In this document: piece after piece, positions 26,821-37,062 of the stretch
Layout: each line of letters opens with the position of its first letter
Numbering within the stretch: position 1 is the first letter of the stretch
NCBI GenBank assembly: GCA_002284895.1
Contig: CP015605.1
Location: 1,426,001-1,490,000 of the forward strand
Length of the DNA: 64,000 nucleotides
Direction of reading: 5' to 3'
From: Actinobacteria bacterium IMCC19121
GTDB lineage: Bacteria; Actinomycetota; Actinomycetes; Nanopelagicales; Nanopelagicaceae
Notes under the pieces: generated by a model
What the model saw: only the letters and a program-made list of their open reading frames with translations
The model's database searches: none
Told to the model about the DNA's origin: nothing
Position numbers and translations under genes: made by a program

Positions 26821-27527
26821 TACTCAAGAGGTAGAGCGCTGGAATCTCCAGTAACAATCGTGTTAATTTCAGAGAGCACACGATGAACAGATGGTTCACC
26901 CACCCAAAGATGCTTTGCATCATCTACTGGAATTATTCTTAATTTAGGCACGATTGCAAAGCGCACTTTGGCAGCATCTGGCTTGAGGTAATCATCATGC
27001 TCGGGCACAAGGGCAGTTATTGGTCGTGGGTCACTATTCCAATACAAAAGCTCTTGGTCAGTTGTTGTGCGAAGCGGAGGGCTCAGAAGAATAAGTCCTT
27101 TATGACGTGGATCTTTGGCATGACGCAAAGCTAGATCTGTTCCAAATGACCAACCAACAATCCAAAGGTTTTCTAGAGCTAAAACATCGAAGCAATAATT
27201 AATCATTGCTTGAACATCTAGGCCTTCTGCTCCTCCATTATTAAATGCACCAGAACTGGTTCCGGCCTCTGATGTTGTTCCACGTGTGTTAAAGCGAACA
27301 ACAGTTATGCCAGCCATTGCCGGCAGGCGGTTGGCTGCTTTCTTATAAACATGACTATCCATCATTCCCCCTGCAGTTGGCAGCGGGTGCAGAGTTAAAA
27401 TCGCCCCTTTTGATTGACCTAAGGGTGCACAAACTTCTCCGATTAAATCCACGCCATCGCTAGTAATAACATGAAATGGTGTGCGAAGGGCCGGCAACAC
27501 TGTGCTGGGTCTGATTATCTCGGCCAT
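26817..27527 (-). CDS. Alpha/beta hydrolase
   Basis: A 236-residue cytoplasmic hydrolase. The nucleophile elbow is GWSFG (IVGWSFGTDLALRHAKD), the likely acid is Asp in LVPEHDDYLKP, and the His is in VDDAKHLWVG, giving a complete triad. An N-terminal strand pair with oxyanion-type HPLPTAGGMMDSH is seen. It resembles the YsgA/dienelactone-like serine hydrolases often called alpha/beta family proteins; the substrate is unknown. The ATG is 7 bp behind TAAGAT and diverges from the aldehyde dehydrogenase gene across 38 bp. Confidence 0.82.
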   Translation of the reverse strand: MAEIIRPSTVLPALRTPFHVITSDGVDLIGEVCAPLGQSKGAILTLHPLPTAGGMMDSHVYKKAANRLPAMAGITVVRFNTRGTTSEAGTSSGAFNNGGAEGLDVQAMINYCFDVLALENLWIVGWSFGTDLALRHAKDPRHKGLILLSPPLRTTTDQELLYWNSDPRPITALVPEHDDYLKPDAAKVRFAIVPKLRIIPVDDAKHLWVGEPSVHRVLSEINTIVTGDSSALPLEY

Positions 27528-27534
27528 ACTTCAA

Positions 27535-27540
27535 ATCTTA
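27535..27540 (-). promoter_or_regulatory. -10 box of a leaderless hydrolase promoter
   Basis: TAAGAT on the minus strand, 7 bp before the ATG at 27527. It forms a divergent pair with the plus-strand box at 27553-27558. Confidence 0.45.
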
Positions 27541-27552
27541 TCTTCACCCCAC

Positions 27553-27558
27553 TAGGCT
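27553..27558 (+). promoter_or_regulatory. -10 box of a leaderless aldehyde dehydrogenase promoter
   Basis: TAGGCT, then 7 bp (TCCAACC), then ATG at 27566, with no intervening ribosome-binding site. Confidence 0.45.
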
Positions 27559-27565
27559 TCCAACC

Positions 27566-29047
27566 ATGGCTACTAAGCGCACTCCTTCTTTTGATTCTCA
27601 TAACCCTGCAACTGGTGAGGTTGCTGGGACATATCCAATAATGAATGCCAAACAAGTAAATGAAATTGTTGCTCACGCCCGAAACGCTTCAGCTCAGTGG
27701 CAAAAACTTGGATTCTCTGGTCGAAAGAAAGTTCTTCTCTCTTGGTCTAATGTGATTATCAATCGCATAGATCAAATAGCAGCATTGATTTCACTTGAGA
27801 CTGGTAAACCTGTTGGAGATGCGAAGTTAGAGGTAAGCATTGCTGTGGGCCACATCGGCTGGGCAGCACGCCATGCAGAAGAGATTATGCGCACCGCTTA
27901 TCGTGCGCCAGGCTTACTTTTATCGAATATGTCAGCAACAGTTCAACGCTCTCCTCTTGGCGTTGTTGGAGTAATTGGTCCATGGAACTACCCCATGTTT
28001 ACACCAGTTGGCTCAATAACTTATGCACTAGCTGCAGGAAACACCGTTGTCTTTAAGCCCAGTGAATACACACCTGGTGTGGGAATGTGGTTAGAGGAAA
28101 CCTTTAATGAAGTTGCGCCATTTGCCGATGTCCTAACAACTATTACCGGGTTAGGTGAAACTGGCGGTGCTCTGTGTACCAGCGGCGTCGACAAAATTTC
28201 ATTTACTGGATCAACTAGGACAGCAAAAATAGTTGCTGCCCAATGTGCAACAACAATGACTCCAGTTGTTTTGGAGTGCGGCGGAAAAGATCCTGTCATC
28301 GTGGCCGCCGATGCCAATCTTGAGCGGGCAGTTGATGCAACTATCTGGTCTGCCATGGCTAATGCTGGGCAATCATGTATTGGCGCAGAGCGTGTGTATG
28401 TTGATGAGAGAGTGGCCGATAAGTTTGTAGAGCTTGCAGTGAAGTTAGCTCAGACAATTCATGCAGGTGCACCAGGTGATGGAAACTACGGCCCAGCAAC
28501 AATGCCTTCACAAATTAAAGTTATTCAATCCCACATAAAGAGTGCCATCAAAGATGGTGGAACGTGTGCCTATGGTGGTCCAGAATCTGTTAAGCCACCA
28601 TTTGTTCAACCCGTTATCTTGCTAAATGTTCCAGAAGATTCAGCGGCTATGCGCGAAGAAACTTTCGGACCAACAATTATTATCAATCGCGTGAAAAGCA
28701 TGCGTGAAGCCATTGATCTCTCAAACGCATCTAGCTATGGCTTAGGTGCAAATGTTTGGTCTAAGCGCCAAGGCAAAAAGATTGCTGCGGAGTTAGCCTG
28801 TGGAATGGTTGCAATTAACTCAACATTTTCATTTGCTGCAGTTGCTTCCGTGCCATTTGGAGGCGTGAAAGATAGTGGTTATGGACGCGTTCATGGGCCT
28901 GAAGGATTGTTGGAGTACACCTACGCCCGCACAGTAGTTCGTACCCGCTTTAATGTTCCACTTAATCTATTGAGCTTTAAGCGCAAAGCTAAAGAAGAGA
29001 AGTTAGTTATTACTTTGACTCGCTGGTTAAAGGGACGCTTCGGTTAA
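27566..29047 (+). CDS. NAD(P)-dependent aldehyde dehydrogenase, succinate-semialdehyde type
   Basis: Oxidises an aldehyde to the acid. In 493 residues it shows VIGPWNYPMFTPVGSITYALAAGNTVVFKPSEYTP (cofactor site, split here only for description), FTGSTRTAKIVA, the general base Glu in VLECGGKDPVIVAADA and the nucleophile Cys in NAGQSCIGAERVYV. It most resembles the actinobacterial GabD2-like group, so succinate semialdehyde is the best substrate guess, but the specificity is inferred. Its last codons overlap the convergent zinc-protein gene by 4 bp. Confidence 0.88.
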   Translation: MATKRTPSFDSHNPATGEVAGTYPIMNAKQVNEIVAHARNASAQWQKLGFSGRKKVLLSWSNVIINRIDQIAALISLETGKPVGDAKLEVSIAVGHIGWAARHAEEIMRTAYRAPGLLLSNMSATVQRSPLGVVGVIGPWNYPMFTPVGSITYALAAGNTVVFKPSEYTPGVGMWLEETFNEVAPFADVLTTITGLGETGGALCTSGVDKISFTGSTRTAKIVAAQCATTMTPVVLECGGKDPVIVAADANLERAVDATIWSAMANAGQSCIGAERVYVDERVADKFVELAVKLAQTIHAGAPGDGNYGPATMPSQIKVIQSHIKSAIKDGGTCAYGGPESVKPPFVQPVILLNVPEDSAAMREETFGPTIIINRVKSMREAIDLSNASSYGLGANVWSKRQGKKIAAELACGMVAINSTFSFAAVASVPFGGVKDSGYGRVHGPEGLLEYTYARTVVRTRFNVPLNLLSFKRKAKEEKLVITLTRWLKGRFG

Positions 29048-29355
29048 TAGCGCGGTGCGTTACGGGTTCGTTCAGTATTAGGACGTCGCTTGTCTTTCTT
29101 TGCCCAACACGCGTTATGCCAGTGACGGCGACTTTCTTCATCATCTTCTAACCAGGCAACAGTGTGCGGTGTGGCCATCGGAATTACCTGATCACAACCT
29201 GGACAGCGATATGGCTTGTTAGAACTAGATCCAGTTAATTTGCGAACTATGTACATTCCTTCATGATGTTCCTCAATAGTTTGACTTGAGGTAGAAATGT
29301 CACGCTCATCACTTTTAGGCCGCTTGTTTTTAGGGTAATTTCTGCGCGGGCTCAT
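29044..29355 (-). CDS. Small conserved zinc-binding protein of actinobacteria
   Basis: A basic 103-residue protein. The centre has YRCPGCDQVIPMATPHTVAWLEDDE followed by RRHWHNACWAKK: two Cys, a His pair and a third Cys arranged like a zinc site (CPGC...HWHNAC). The N- and C-termini are rich in Arg, Lys and Pro and probably disordered. I recall similar actinobacterial proteins annotated only as hypothetical or as ATP/GTP-binding; the latter has no support here because no P-loop is present. Nucleic acid binding is a plausible but unproven guess. It converges on the aldehyde dehydrogenase gene. Confidence 0.78.
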   Translation of the reverse strand: MSPRRNYPKNKRPKSDERDISTSSQTIEEHHEGMYIVRKLTGSSSNKPYRCPGCDQVIPMATPHTVAWLEDDEESRRHWHNACWAKKDKRRPNTERTRNAPRY

Positions 29356-29385
29356 ACCCTTATTTTCTCACATCAATTGCAGGAG

Positions 29386-29391
29386 TAGTAT
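29386..29391 (+). promoter_or_regulatory. -10 box of a leaderless promoter with GTG start
   Basis: TAGTAT, then 6 bp (CTGAAC), then GTG of the ABC ATPase gene. An AGGAG at 29381-29385 could instead serve as a ribosome-binding site at 12 bp, so the leaderless reading is not exclusive. Confidence 0.35.
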
Positions 29392-29397
29392 CTGAAC

Positions 29398-30249
29398 GTG
29401 AATGTAATCGAGGTCAAAGGTCTTAAAAAGAGCTACGGCCAGGTGCATGCAGTGCGTGGAGTTGATCTCTCTATTCCTGCCGGTGAAATCTTCGCTTTAC
29501 TTGGCCCTAATGGTGCTGGCAAAACCACCACAGTTGAAATTCTAGAAGGTTTTAGAAGCCGTGATGCGGGTGAGATTTCTATTCTCGGATTTGATCCTCA
29601 AACCACTGGACATGCAGCACGTCAATGGCGTAATCGCATTGGAATTGTTTTGCAATCTGCTGCCGATGCAGGAGATTTAACAGTCATTGAAACTGTTAAG
29701 CATTTCAGTGAATATTACTCAAACCCGCGCAATGTCGATGAAGTGATGGCGGCAGTTGGGTTGGAAGAAAAATCAGGAGCACTTATTCGCAATCTCTCTG
29801 GTGGTCAACGTCGTCGTTTAGATGTCGCCTTGGGAATCATTGGAAGCCCTGAGCTTCTATTTCTAGATGAGCCAACAACTGGCTTTGATCCGGAAGCACG
29901 TAGAGCTTTTTGGGCACTTATTGAGAAACTGCGCGGGACTGGAACAACAATTTTGCTCACCACGCACTACTTAGATGAAGCTGAAGCATTAGCTGATCGT
30001 GTGGCAGTTATTAATAATGGTTTGATCATTGAAGTTTCAACCCCTTCTGAATTAGGTGGACGTGCTACTTCTCAAGCAGTCGTTTCTTGGCGTGATGGCA
30101 GCCAAGTAAAAACTGAGGCAACAGATAACCCAACGGCAGTTGTCGCACGTCTTAGCACGCACTTTGGGGGAGAGATTCCAGAGCTGGCAGTAATTAGACC
30201 TTCGCTTGAAGATATTTACTTAAAGATGATTGGGGGCGTCCATGAATAA
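29398..30249 (+). CDS. ABC transporter ATP-binding protein, ABC-2 exporter type
   Basis: The ATPase of a two-gene exporter (283 residues): Walker A FALLGPNGAGKTTTVE, signature RNLSGGQRRRLDVALGI, Walker B LLFLDEPTTGFDPEARR and switch HYLDEAEALADRV. The C-terminal part (about 215-283) is the short extension typical of DrrA/CcmA-like drug or polyketide exporters. It overlaps the permease gene by 8 bp. The exported substrate is unknown. Confidence 0.92.
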   Translation: MNVIEVKGLKKSYGQVHAVRGVDLSIPAGEIFALLGPNGAGKTTTVEILEGFRSRDAGEISILGFDPQTTGHAARQWRNRIGIVLQSAADAGDLTVIETVKHFSEYYSNPRNVDEVMAAVGLEEKSGALIRNLSGGQRRRLDVALGIIGSPELLFLDEPTTGFDPEARRAFWALIEKLRGTGTTILLTTHYLDEAEALADRVAVINNGLIIEVSTPSELGGRATSQAVVSWRDGSQVKTEATDNPTAVVARLSTHFGGEIPELAVIRPSLEDIYLKMIGGVHE

Positions 30250-31036
30250 AATCCCTAGCGCCTTAAATTTAGGAATCCGTCGCGGTGGCCTTGAGATTAG
30301 ACAGTTTGCCCGCCAGCGTGAGTCAGTTGTCTTTACACTTTTATTCCCAGTTATTTTGTTGGCAATTTTTGGCTCAGTTTTTAAAGACACCATTGCACCT
30401 GGTGTGACTTTCTCGCAGTATTTTGTTGCTGGAATGATCGCCTCTGGCCTCGTTAATACTGGTTTTCAATCACTTGCAATCACCATCCCAATGGAGCGCG
30501 ATGTGGGTGGATTAAAGCGCCTGCGTGGCACACCAATGCCAGCCTCAAGCTATTTCATTGGTAAAGCGATTTTGATTGCGGTAAGCATGATTATCCAATT
30601 TGCTCTTCTTTTTGGATTTGGACTTCTATTTTTTGGTGTTGAAATGCCAACTGAGTTAAGTAAATGGCTTACCTTTACCTGGTTAGTTCTACTTGGCAGT
30701 GCCTGTTCTACAGCGCTGGGTATCGCATTTTCAATTGTTCCAAAGAGCGGACGTGGTGCCTCTGCTGTTGTCTCACCCATTGTCATCATTTTGCAGTTCT
30801 TTAGTGGCGTGTTCTTTGTTTTCACTCAACTGCCAACCTGGATGCAACAACTAGCAGCAATATTTCCCCTCAAGTGGCTCACCCAAGGCATGCGTTCAGT
30901 ATTTTTACCTGATTCATTTGCTGCCCAAGAAGTAGCTAAGTCCTGGGAGACGGAAAGAACATTCTTCATCCTTGTTCTCTGGCTCGTTATTGGAGTCTTT
31001 TTCTCAGTCCGCAAATTTAAGTGGGATCGCGATTAA
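30242..31036 (+). CDS. ABC-2 type transporter permease
   Basis: The membrane partner of the preceding ATPase, about 264 residues from the ATG at 30242, which is preferred over a TTG at 30230. About six helices are seen, with the ABC-2 segments FARQRESVVFTLLFPVILLAIFGSVF, ERDVGGLKRLRGTPMPASSYFIGK and FFSGVFFVFTQLPTWMQQLAAIFPLKW before the last helix. The pair resembles DrrAB-type or Nod-type exporters. A secreted-protein gene begins inside its 3' end. Confidence 0.9.
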   Translation: MNKIPSALNLGIRRGGLEIRQFARQRESVVFTLLFPVILLAIFGSVFKDTIAPGVTFSQYFVAGMIASGLVNTGFQSLAITIPMERDVGGLKRLRGTPMPASSYFIGKAILIAVSMIIQFALLFGFGLLFFGVEMPTELSKWLTFTWLVLLGSACSTALGIAFSIVPKSGRGASAVVSPIVIILQFFSGVFFVFTQLPTWMQQLAAIFPLKWLTQGMRSVFLPDSFAAQEVAKSWETERTFFILVLWLVIGVFFSVRKFKWDRD

Positions 31037-31673
31037 GCGCGTTTTAGGCATCGTAGTAACGTTAATGCTGGCATTAACCATGGTGCCAACTCATGCCGCA
31101 ACTACAAAAGCTACGCCTACCCCAACGGTTAAAACCACTGCTAAACCCACGGCCTCTGCAAAAGCAACTGCGACTAAAAAGGCCGTTGTTAAAAAGAAAC
31201 CTCGCAAGAAAGTCACTGTTTCACCGTCACCAAAACCTAAATGGCCACCAAGCGGATTTAAAGCAAGTGGTGATGTGTATGCAAAGATTCCAACTGCTAA
31301 AGAACTAGTTGGCACAGCATCAAATAGCAAGATTTTGACAGCCCAGTTAGCCCAAAAGGTTGATGGTGTTGCTATTTGTGAAAAGTATTCATGTGGCGCA
31401 GTGCAAGTAGCCTCTCTAGATGGCTGCACATGGTGGGAAGTTAATGCAAAGTTAGTTGGAGAGACTTCGGCCACTGATAAAACCATTAAAACTTTTGGAA
31501 GCATTCGCACCCTTGCTGGAAAAACTACTAGCAAGCAGATAACAACAATCTTGCTCATAAGCCAAGAACTTCTTGAATTAAGACATGTGGTGACTAATAT
31601 TTCAGCAATCTGTCACAAAGATCCAGCTACTGAGAAGGTTCCAAGCACAACTTATAAATCAGCTACAAACTAG
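30972..31673 (+). CDS. Secreted Lys/Thr/Ala/Pro-rich protein of unknown function
   Basis: A signal-peptide-like run (IKRVLGIVVTLMLALTMVPT ending at HAA) is followed by about 50 residues of low complexity rich in Thr, Lys, Ala and Pro, then a compact C-terminal domain of about 130 residues with four cysteines (CEKYSCG, DGCTWW, ISAICHK). The low-complexity part could span or bind the cell wall. The start is unclear: TTG at 30972 gives a long n-region inside the permease gene, ATG at 31065 removes the positive charge, and a non-standard ATT near 31032 would give the best signal peptide. The domain is not one I recognise. It overlaps the convergent adenosyltransferase gene by 4 bp. Confidence 0.65.
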   Translation: MFSGSLLESFSQSANLSGIAIKRVLGIVVTLMLALTMVPTHAATTKATPTPTVKTTAKPTASAKATATKKAVVKKKPRKKVTVSPSPKPKWPPSGFKASGDVYAKIPTAKELVGTASNSKILTAQLAQKVDGVAICEKYSCGAVQVASLDGCTWWEVNAKLVGETSATDKTIKTFGSIRTLAGKTTSKQITTILLISQELLELRHVVTNISAICHKDPATEKVPSTTYKSATN

Positions 31674-32242
31674 CGATTAGCTCCAGGGACCCAGAGCTGG
31701 TCTCCAATTTCCTTGTTGGCATAACGTGCCAAAACAAAGAGAAGATCTGAGCAACGGTTTAAGTACTTAGCTGTTAATGGATTCACGCCTCCACCAAAAG
31801 CGTGGATTGCCGCCCATGTGCGACGCTCTGCGCGACGAACAACGGTGCGAGCAACGTGAAGGTGGGCAGCAGCTGGAGTTCCTGAAGGTAAAACAAAAGA
31901 GCGCAATGATTCAAGCTCTGAATTGAACTTATCAATCTGCTCTTCTAAATAGACAATTTGAGATTCAAGAACACGCAGCGGCTCAAAGGCTGGTGAATCA
32001 ACTACTGGTGTGCAAAGGTCTGCGCCAACATCAAAGAGATCATTTTGGATTCGCACTAATAATGCGCGTACCTCATCTGATAATTCATCAGTTGCTAGGA
32101 CAACTCCAATTGAAGAGTTACCTTCATCAACGGTTGCATAGGCCTCAAGGCGTGGATCGTTTTTAGATGTTCGACTCATGTCCCCCAGTGAGGTTGTGCC
32201 GTCATCGCCTGTCTTGGTGTAAATGCGCGTTAAATTAACCAT
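31670..32242 (-). CDS. Cob(I)alamin adenosyltransferase, PduO type
   Basis: Transfers the adenosyl group of ATP to cob(I)alamin to make adenosylcobalamin. It has 190 residues: N-terminal ATP-binding RIYTKTGDDGTTSLGDMSR, SSIGVVLA, and the helical C-terminal part with ARTVVRRAERRTWA and YLNRCSDLLFVLAR, as in PduO/MMAB enzymes. It indicates use or salvage of vitamin B12. The position divergent from murA matches M. tuberculosis Rv1314c-Rv1315. The ATG is 6 bp from a TAGGCT box. Confidence 0.94.
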   Translation of the reverse strand: MVNLTRIYTKTGDDGTTSLGDMSRTSKNDPRLEAYATVDEGNSSIGVVLATDELSDEVRALLVRIQNDLFDVGADLCTPVVDSPAFEPLRVLESQIVYLEEQIDKFNSELESLRSFVLPSGTPAAAHLHVARTVVRRAERRTWAAIHAFGGGVNPLTAKYLNRCSDLLFVLARYANKEIGDQLWVPGANR

Positions 32243-32248
32243 GCCCGT

Positions 32249-32254
32249 AGCCTA
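32249..32254 (-). promoter_or_regulatory. -10 box of a leaderless adenosyltransferase promoter
   Basis: TAGGCT on the minus strand, 6 bp from the ATG at 32242. Only 28 bp separate this gene from murA, so any -35 lies at or inside the murA start. Confidence 0.5.
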
Positions 32255-32258
32255 TTAG

Positions 32259-32264
32259 TAGACT
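32259..32264 (+). promoter_or_regulatory. -10 box of a leaderless murA promoter
   Basis: TAGACT, then 6 bp (GCGGGA), then the murA ATG. Its -35 would fall in the start of the divergent adenosyltransferase gene. GGGA is too close to the ATG to be a good ribosome-binding site. Confidence 0.5.
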
Positions 32265-32270
32265 GCGGGA

Positions 32271-33530
32271 ATGGCATCTCACGACCGTTTTCGCGTAATT
32301 GGCGGTACTGCGCTACGTGGTGAAGTCACAATCTCTGGGGCCAAGAACTCGGTTTTAAAACTTATGGCTGCGGCGCTTCTAGCCACCGGCAAAACCACCA
32401 TTACTAATGTGCCAGAAATCGCTGACGTGGACATCATGGCCGATCTTTTAACTCGTCTGGGTTGCACAGTCGTTCGTGGAGCTTCCGAAGTGAGCATTGA
32501 TGTTCCACAAACACCAGGACATCGCGCCGATTATGACTTGGTCCGCAAAATGCGTGCATCAATTAACGTACTTGGACCTTTAGTTGCCCGTGTTGGTGAA
32601 GCAGAAGTTGCACTGCCTGGCGGAGATGCAATTGGATCTCGTGGATTAGATTTTCATATTAAGGGACTTGAAGCTCTAGGAGCTAAGGCTCACATTGAAC
32701 ATGGTTATGTAGTTGCCGAGGCACCTCATGGATTAACTGGCGCAGTTATTGATTTAGATTTCCCAAGCGTTGGTGCCACCGAAAACATTATGACAGCAGC
32801 TGTTTTAGCTAAAGGTGTAACAACTATTGATAACGCAGCTCGTGAACCAGATCTAGTGGATCTAGGTGAGTTCCTAATTTCAATGGGTGCAAACATTCAA
32901 GGTTTAGGCTCTCCAACAATCACCATTACTGGTGTGAATGAGTTGAAACCAACTACACATGCAACGATTCCAGATCGCATCATCACTGGAACATGGGCTT
33001 TTGCCGCTGCCATGACACGTGGTGACATCACAATTCACGGAGCGCGAGCCGAACATCTTGAATTACCACTTGAGAAACTCGCATCAGCTGGCGCAATTGT
33101 TACAACAACTGCCGATGGAATTCGTGTGCGCATGGATGTTCGCCCTCAAGCAATTGATGTTGCAACACTTCCCTACCCAGGCTTTCCAACAGACTTATTG
33201 CCTATGGTTATTGCCCTTAACTCCATCGCAGATGGTCACTCTTTAGTGACTGAAAACGTCTTTGAATCACGCTTTATGTTTGTTAACGAGCTCAGCCGAC
33301 TAGGTGCTCAGATTTCAGTGGATGGTCATCACGCCTCCATTGAAGGCGTTCCAGAGCTTTCAGGTGCTCCCGTTGAAGCTCACGATATCCGTGCTGGTGC
33401 AGGCTTAATTTTGGCTGCACTAGTAAGTGAAGGTGAATCAACGATTGATCAGGCTTTCCATGTTGATCGTGGTTATCCAAATTTTGCCGAGCAATTACAG
33501 GGCCTAGGAGCGAATGTGAGACGAGAATAA
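32271..33530 (+). CDS. murA: UDP-N-acetylglucosamine 1-carboxyvinyltransferase
   Basis: The first committed step of peptidoglycan synthesis: enolpyruvyl transfer from PEP to UDP-GlcNAc, in the cytoplasm. The 419 residues have [12 protein letters not shown] with catalytic Lys25 and Asn26, [16 protein letters not shown], and the active-site loop [12 protein letters not shown] with Asp119 where most bacteria have Cys. The same Asp is known in mycobacteria and gives intrinsic fosfomycin resistance. The stop overlaps the glpX start (TAATG). Confidence 0.96.
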   Translation: MASHDRFRVIGGTALRGEVTISGAKNSVLKLMAAALLATGKTTITNVPEIADVDIMADLLTRLGCTVVRGASEVSIDVPQTPGHRADYDLVRKMRASINVLGPLVARVGEAEVALPGGDAIGSRGLDFHIKGLEALGAKAHIEHGYVVAEAPHGLTGAVIDLDFPSVGATENIMTAAVLAKGVTTIDNAAREPDLVDLGEFLISMGANIQGLGSPTITITGVNELKPTTHATIPDRIITGTWAFAAAMTRGDITIHGARAEHLELPLEKLASAGAIVTTTADGIRVRMDVRPQAIDVATLPYPGFPTDLLPMVIALNSIADGHSLVTENVFESRFMFVNELSRLGAQISVDGHHASIEGVPELSGAPVEAHDIRAGAGLILAALVSEGESTIDQAFHVDRGYPNFAEQLQGLGANVRRE

Positions 33531-34447
33531 TGGCAATTCCAGATCGCAACTTAGCCCTTGAACTCATCCGTGTAACAGAAACTGCAGCTCTTGCTGCTGC
33601 TCCTTGGGTTGGCCGTGGTCAAAAAGATTTAGCAGATAAAGCTGCAGTGGAAGCAATGCGAAAGATGATCAACACAGTTGATATGGCTGGTGTTGTTGTT
33701 ATTGGTGAGGGCGAAAAAGATAACGCGCCTATGTTGCACAACGGTGAAAGCGTTGGAAATCAAGAAGGTCCAGCATGCGATGTGGCAGTAGATCCCATTG
33801 ATGGAACATCTCTGACGGCAAATGGAATGAATGGTGCGATTTCAGTTATTGCCCTGGCACCACGTGGCTCGATGTATGACCCAAAAACTTCCTTCTACAT
33901 GAACAAGATTGCTACTGGTCCCCAAGCAGCTAACGTCATCGATATCACCGCAACAACTGCGCAGAACATTGCAGCTGTGGCTAAAGCAAAGAACTTAGCA
34001 ATTAGTGATGTGACTGTTGTTGTTCTTAATCGGCCTCGTCATGAGCAACTCATCAAAGAGATCCGTGAATGCGGTGCCAGAATTCGCTTAATTCAAGATG
34101 GTGACGTTGCTGCAGCAATTGAAACTGCACGTCCAAATACCGGAATAGATCTGCTCATGGGCATTGGTGGAACTCCGGAAGGCGTTATTACCGCAGCTGC
34201 AATGATCTGCTTGGGCGGTGCAATTCAAGGTCAACTCCACATTGATGGCAAGGGCTCTGGGCCAATTCTCACAACGCGTGATTTAGTAAATTCAGATGAT
34301 GTATTCCTGGCTGCAACAGGTATCACCGATGGAGAGCTAATTAAAGGGGTTCGATACACCAGCTTTGGCGCTGTGAGTCAGTCAATTGTGATGCGAGGAA
34401 AATCTAAAACGGTTCGTGTTATTGAAACCGAGCATTACCTCAAATAA
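33530..34447 (+). CDS. glpX: Class II fructose-1,6-bisphosphatase
   Basis: Hydrolyses fructose 1,6-bisphosphate in gluconeogenesis, needed for growth on amino acids or histidine. The 305 residues show the metal-site motifs [14 protein letters not shown] and [23 protein letters not shown], then [15 protein letters not shown], typical of GlpX. It begins one base inside the murA stop and is probably co-transcribed. Its stop lies 1 bp from the convergent atpC stop. Confidence 0.94.
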   Translation: MAIPDRNLALELIRVTETAALAAAPWVGRGQKDLADKAAVEAMRKMINTVDMAGVVVIGEGEKDNAPMLHNGESVGNQEGPACDVAVDPIDGTSLTANGMNGAISVIALAPRGSMYDPKTSFYMNKIATGPQAANVIDITATTAQNIAAVAKAKNLAISDVTVVVLNRPRHEQLIKEIRECGARIRLIQDGDVAAAIETARPNTGIDLLMGIGGTPEGVITAAAMICLGGAIQGQLHIDGKGSGPILTTRDLVNSDDVFLAATGITDGELIKGVRYTSFGAVSQSIVMRGKSKTVRVIETEHYLK

Positions 34448-34448
34448 G

Positions 34449-34703
34449 TTACTTAGAAACTGTCTCTGTAAGAATTGAAACTCGGTTATTAGCAACAGAT
34501 AGGAAGCCACCACTGACATTAAAATCAGTGGTGCTCCCATCTACAGATGTAATGCTTACGACGCCGTCGACTAGCACGCCAAATAGAGGTGTATGCCCAG
34601 TTAAGATCCCTAGGTCCCCATCTATTGTTCGTGCAGAGACAGAGGTTGCATCCCCTGACCACACGCGCTGAATTGGCGATACTAATTCGACTTTAAGCGT
34701 CAT
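34449..34703 (-). CDS. atpC: ATP synthase epsilon subunit
   Basis: A central-stalk subunit of F1. At 84 residues it covers the N-terminal beta sandwich (LKVELVSPIQRVWSGDATSV, GDLGILTGHTPLFGVL) but lacks most of the C-terminal helical hairpin seen in the longer E. coli protein of about 138 residues, so inhibitory extension of the helices is unlikely. It is the last gene of the operon, 8 bp after atpD. Confidence 0.9.
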   Translation of the reverse strand: MTLKVELVSPIQRVWSGDATSVSARTIDGDLGILTGHTPLFGVLVDGVVSITSVDGSTTDFNVSGGFLSVANNRVSILTETVSK

Positions 34704-34711
34704 CTCTTTAC

Positions 34712-37059
<2,348 letters not shown>

Positions 37060-37062
37060 AAG

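Noticed and set aside
30972-31036. Treating the secreted protein as starting with MFSGSLLESF as certain
   Set aside because: That stretch overlaps the permease gene and gives an unusually long region before the signal helix; the start was left open.
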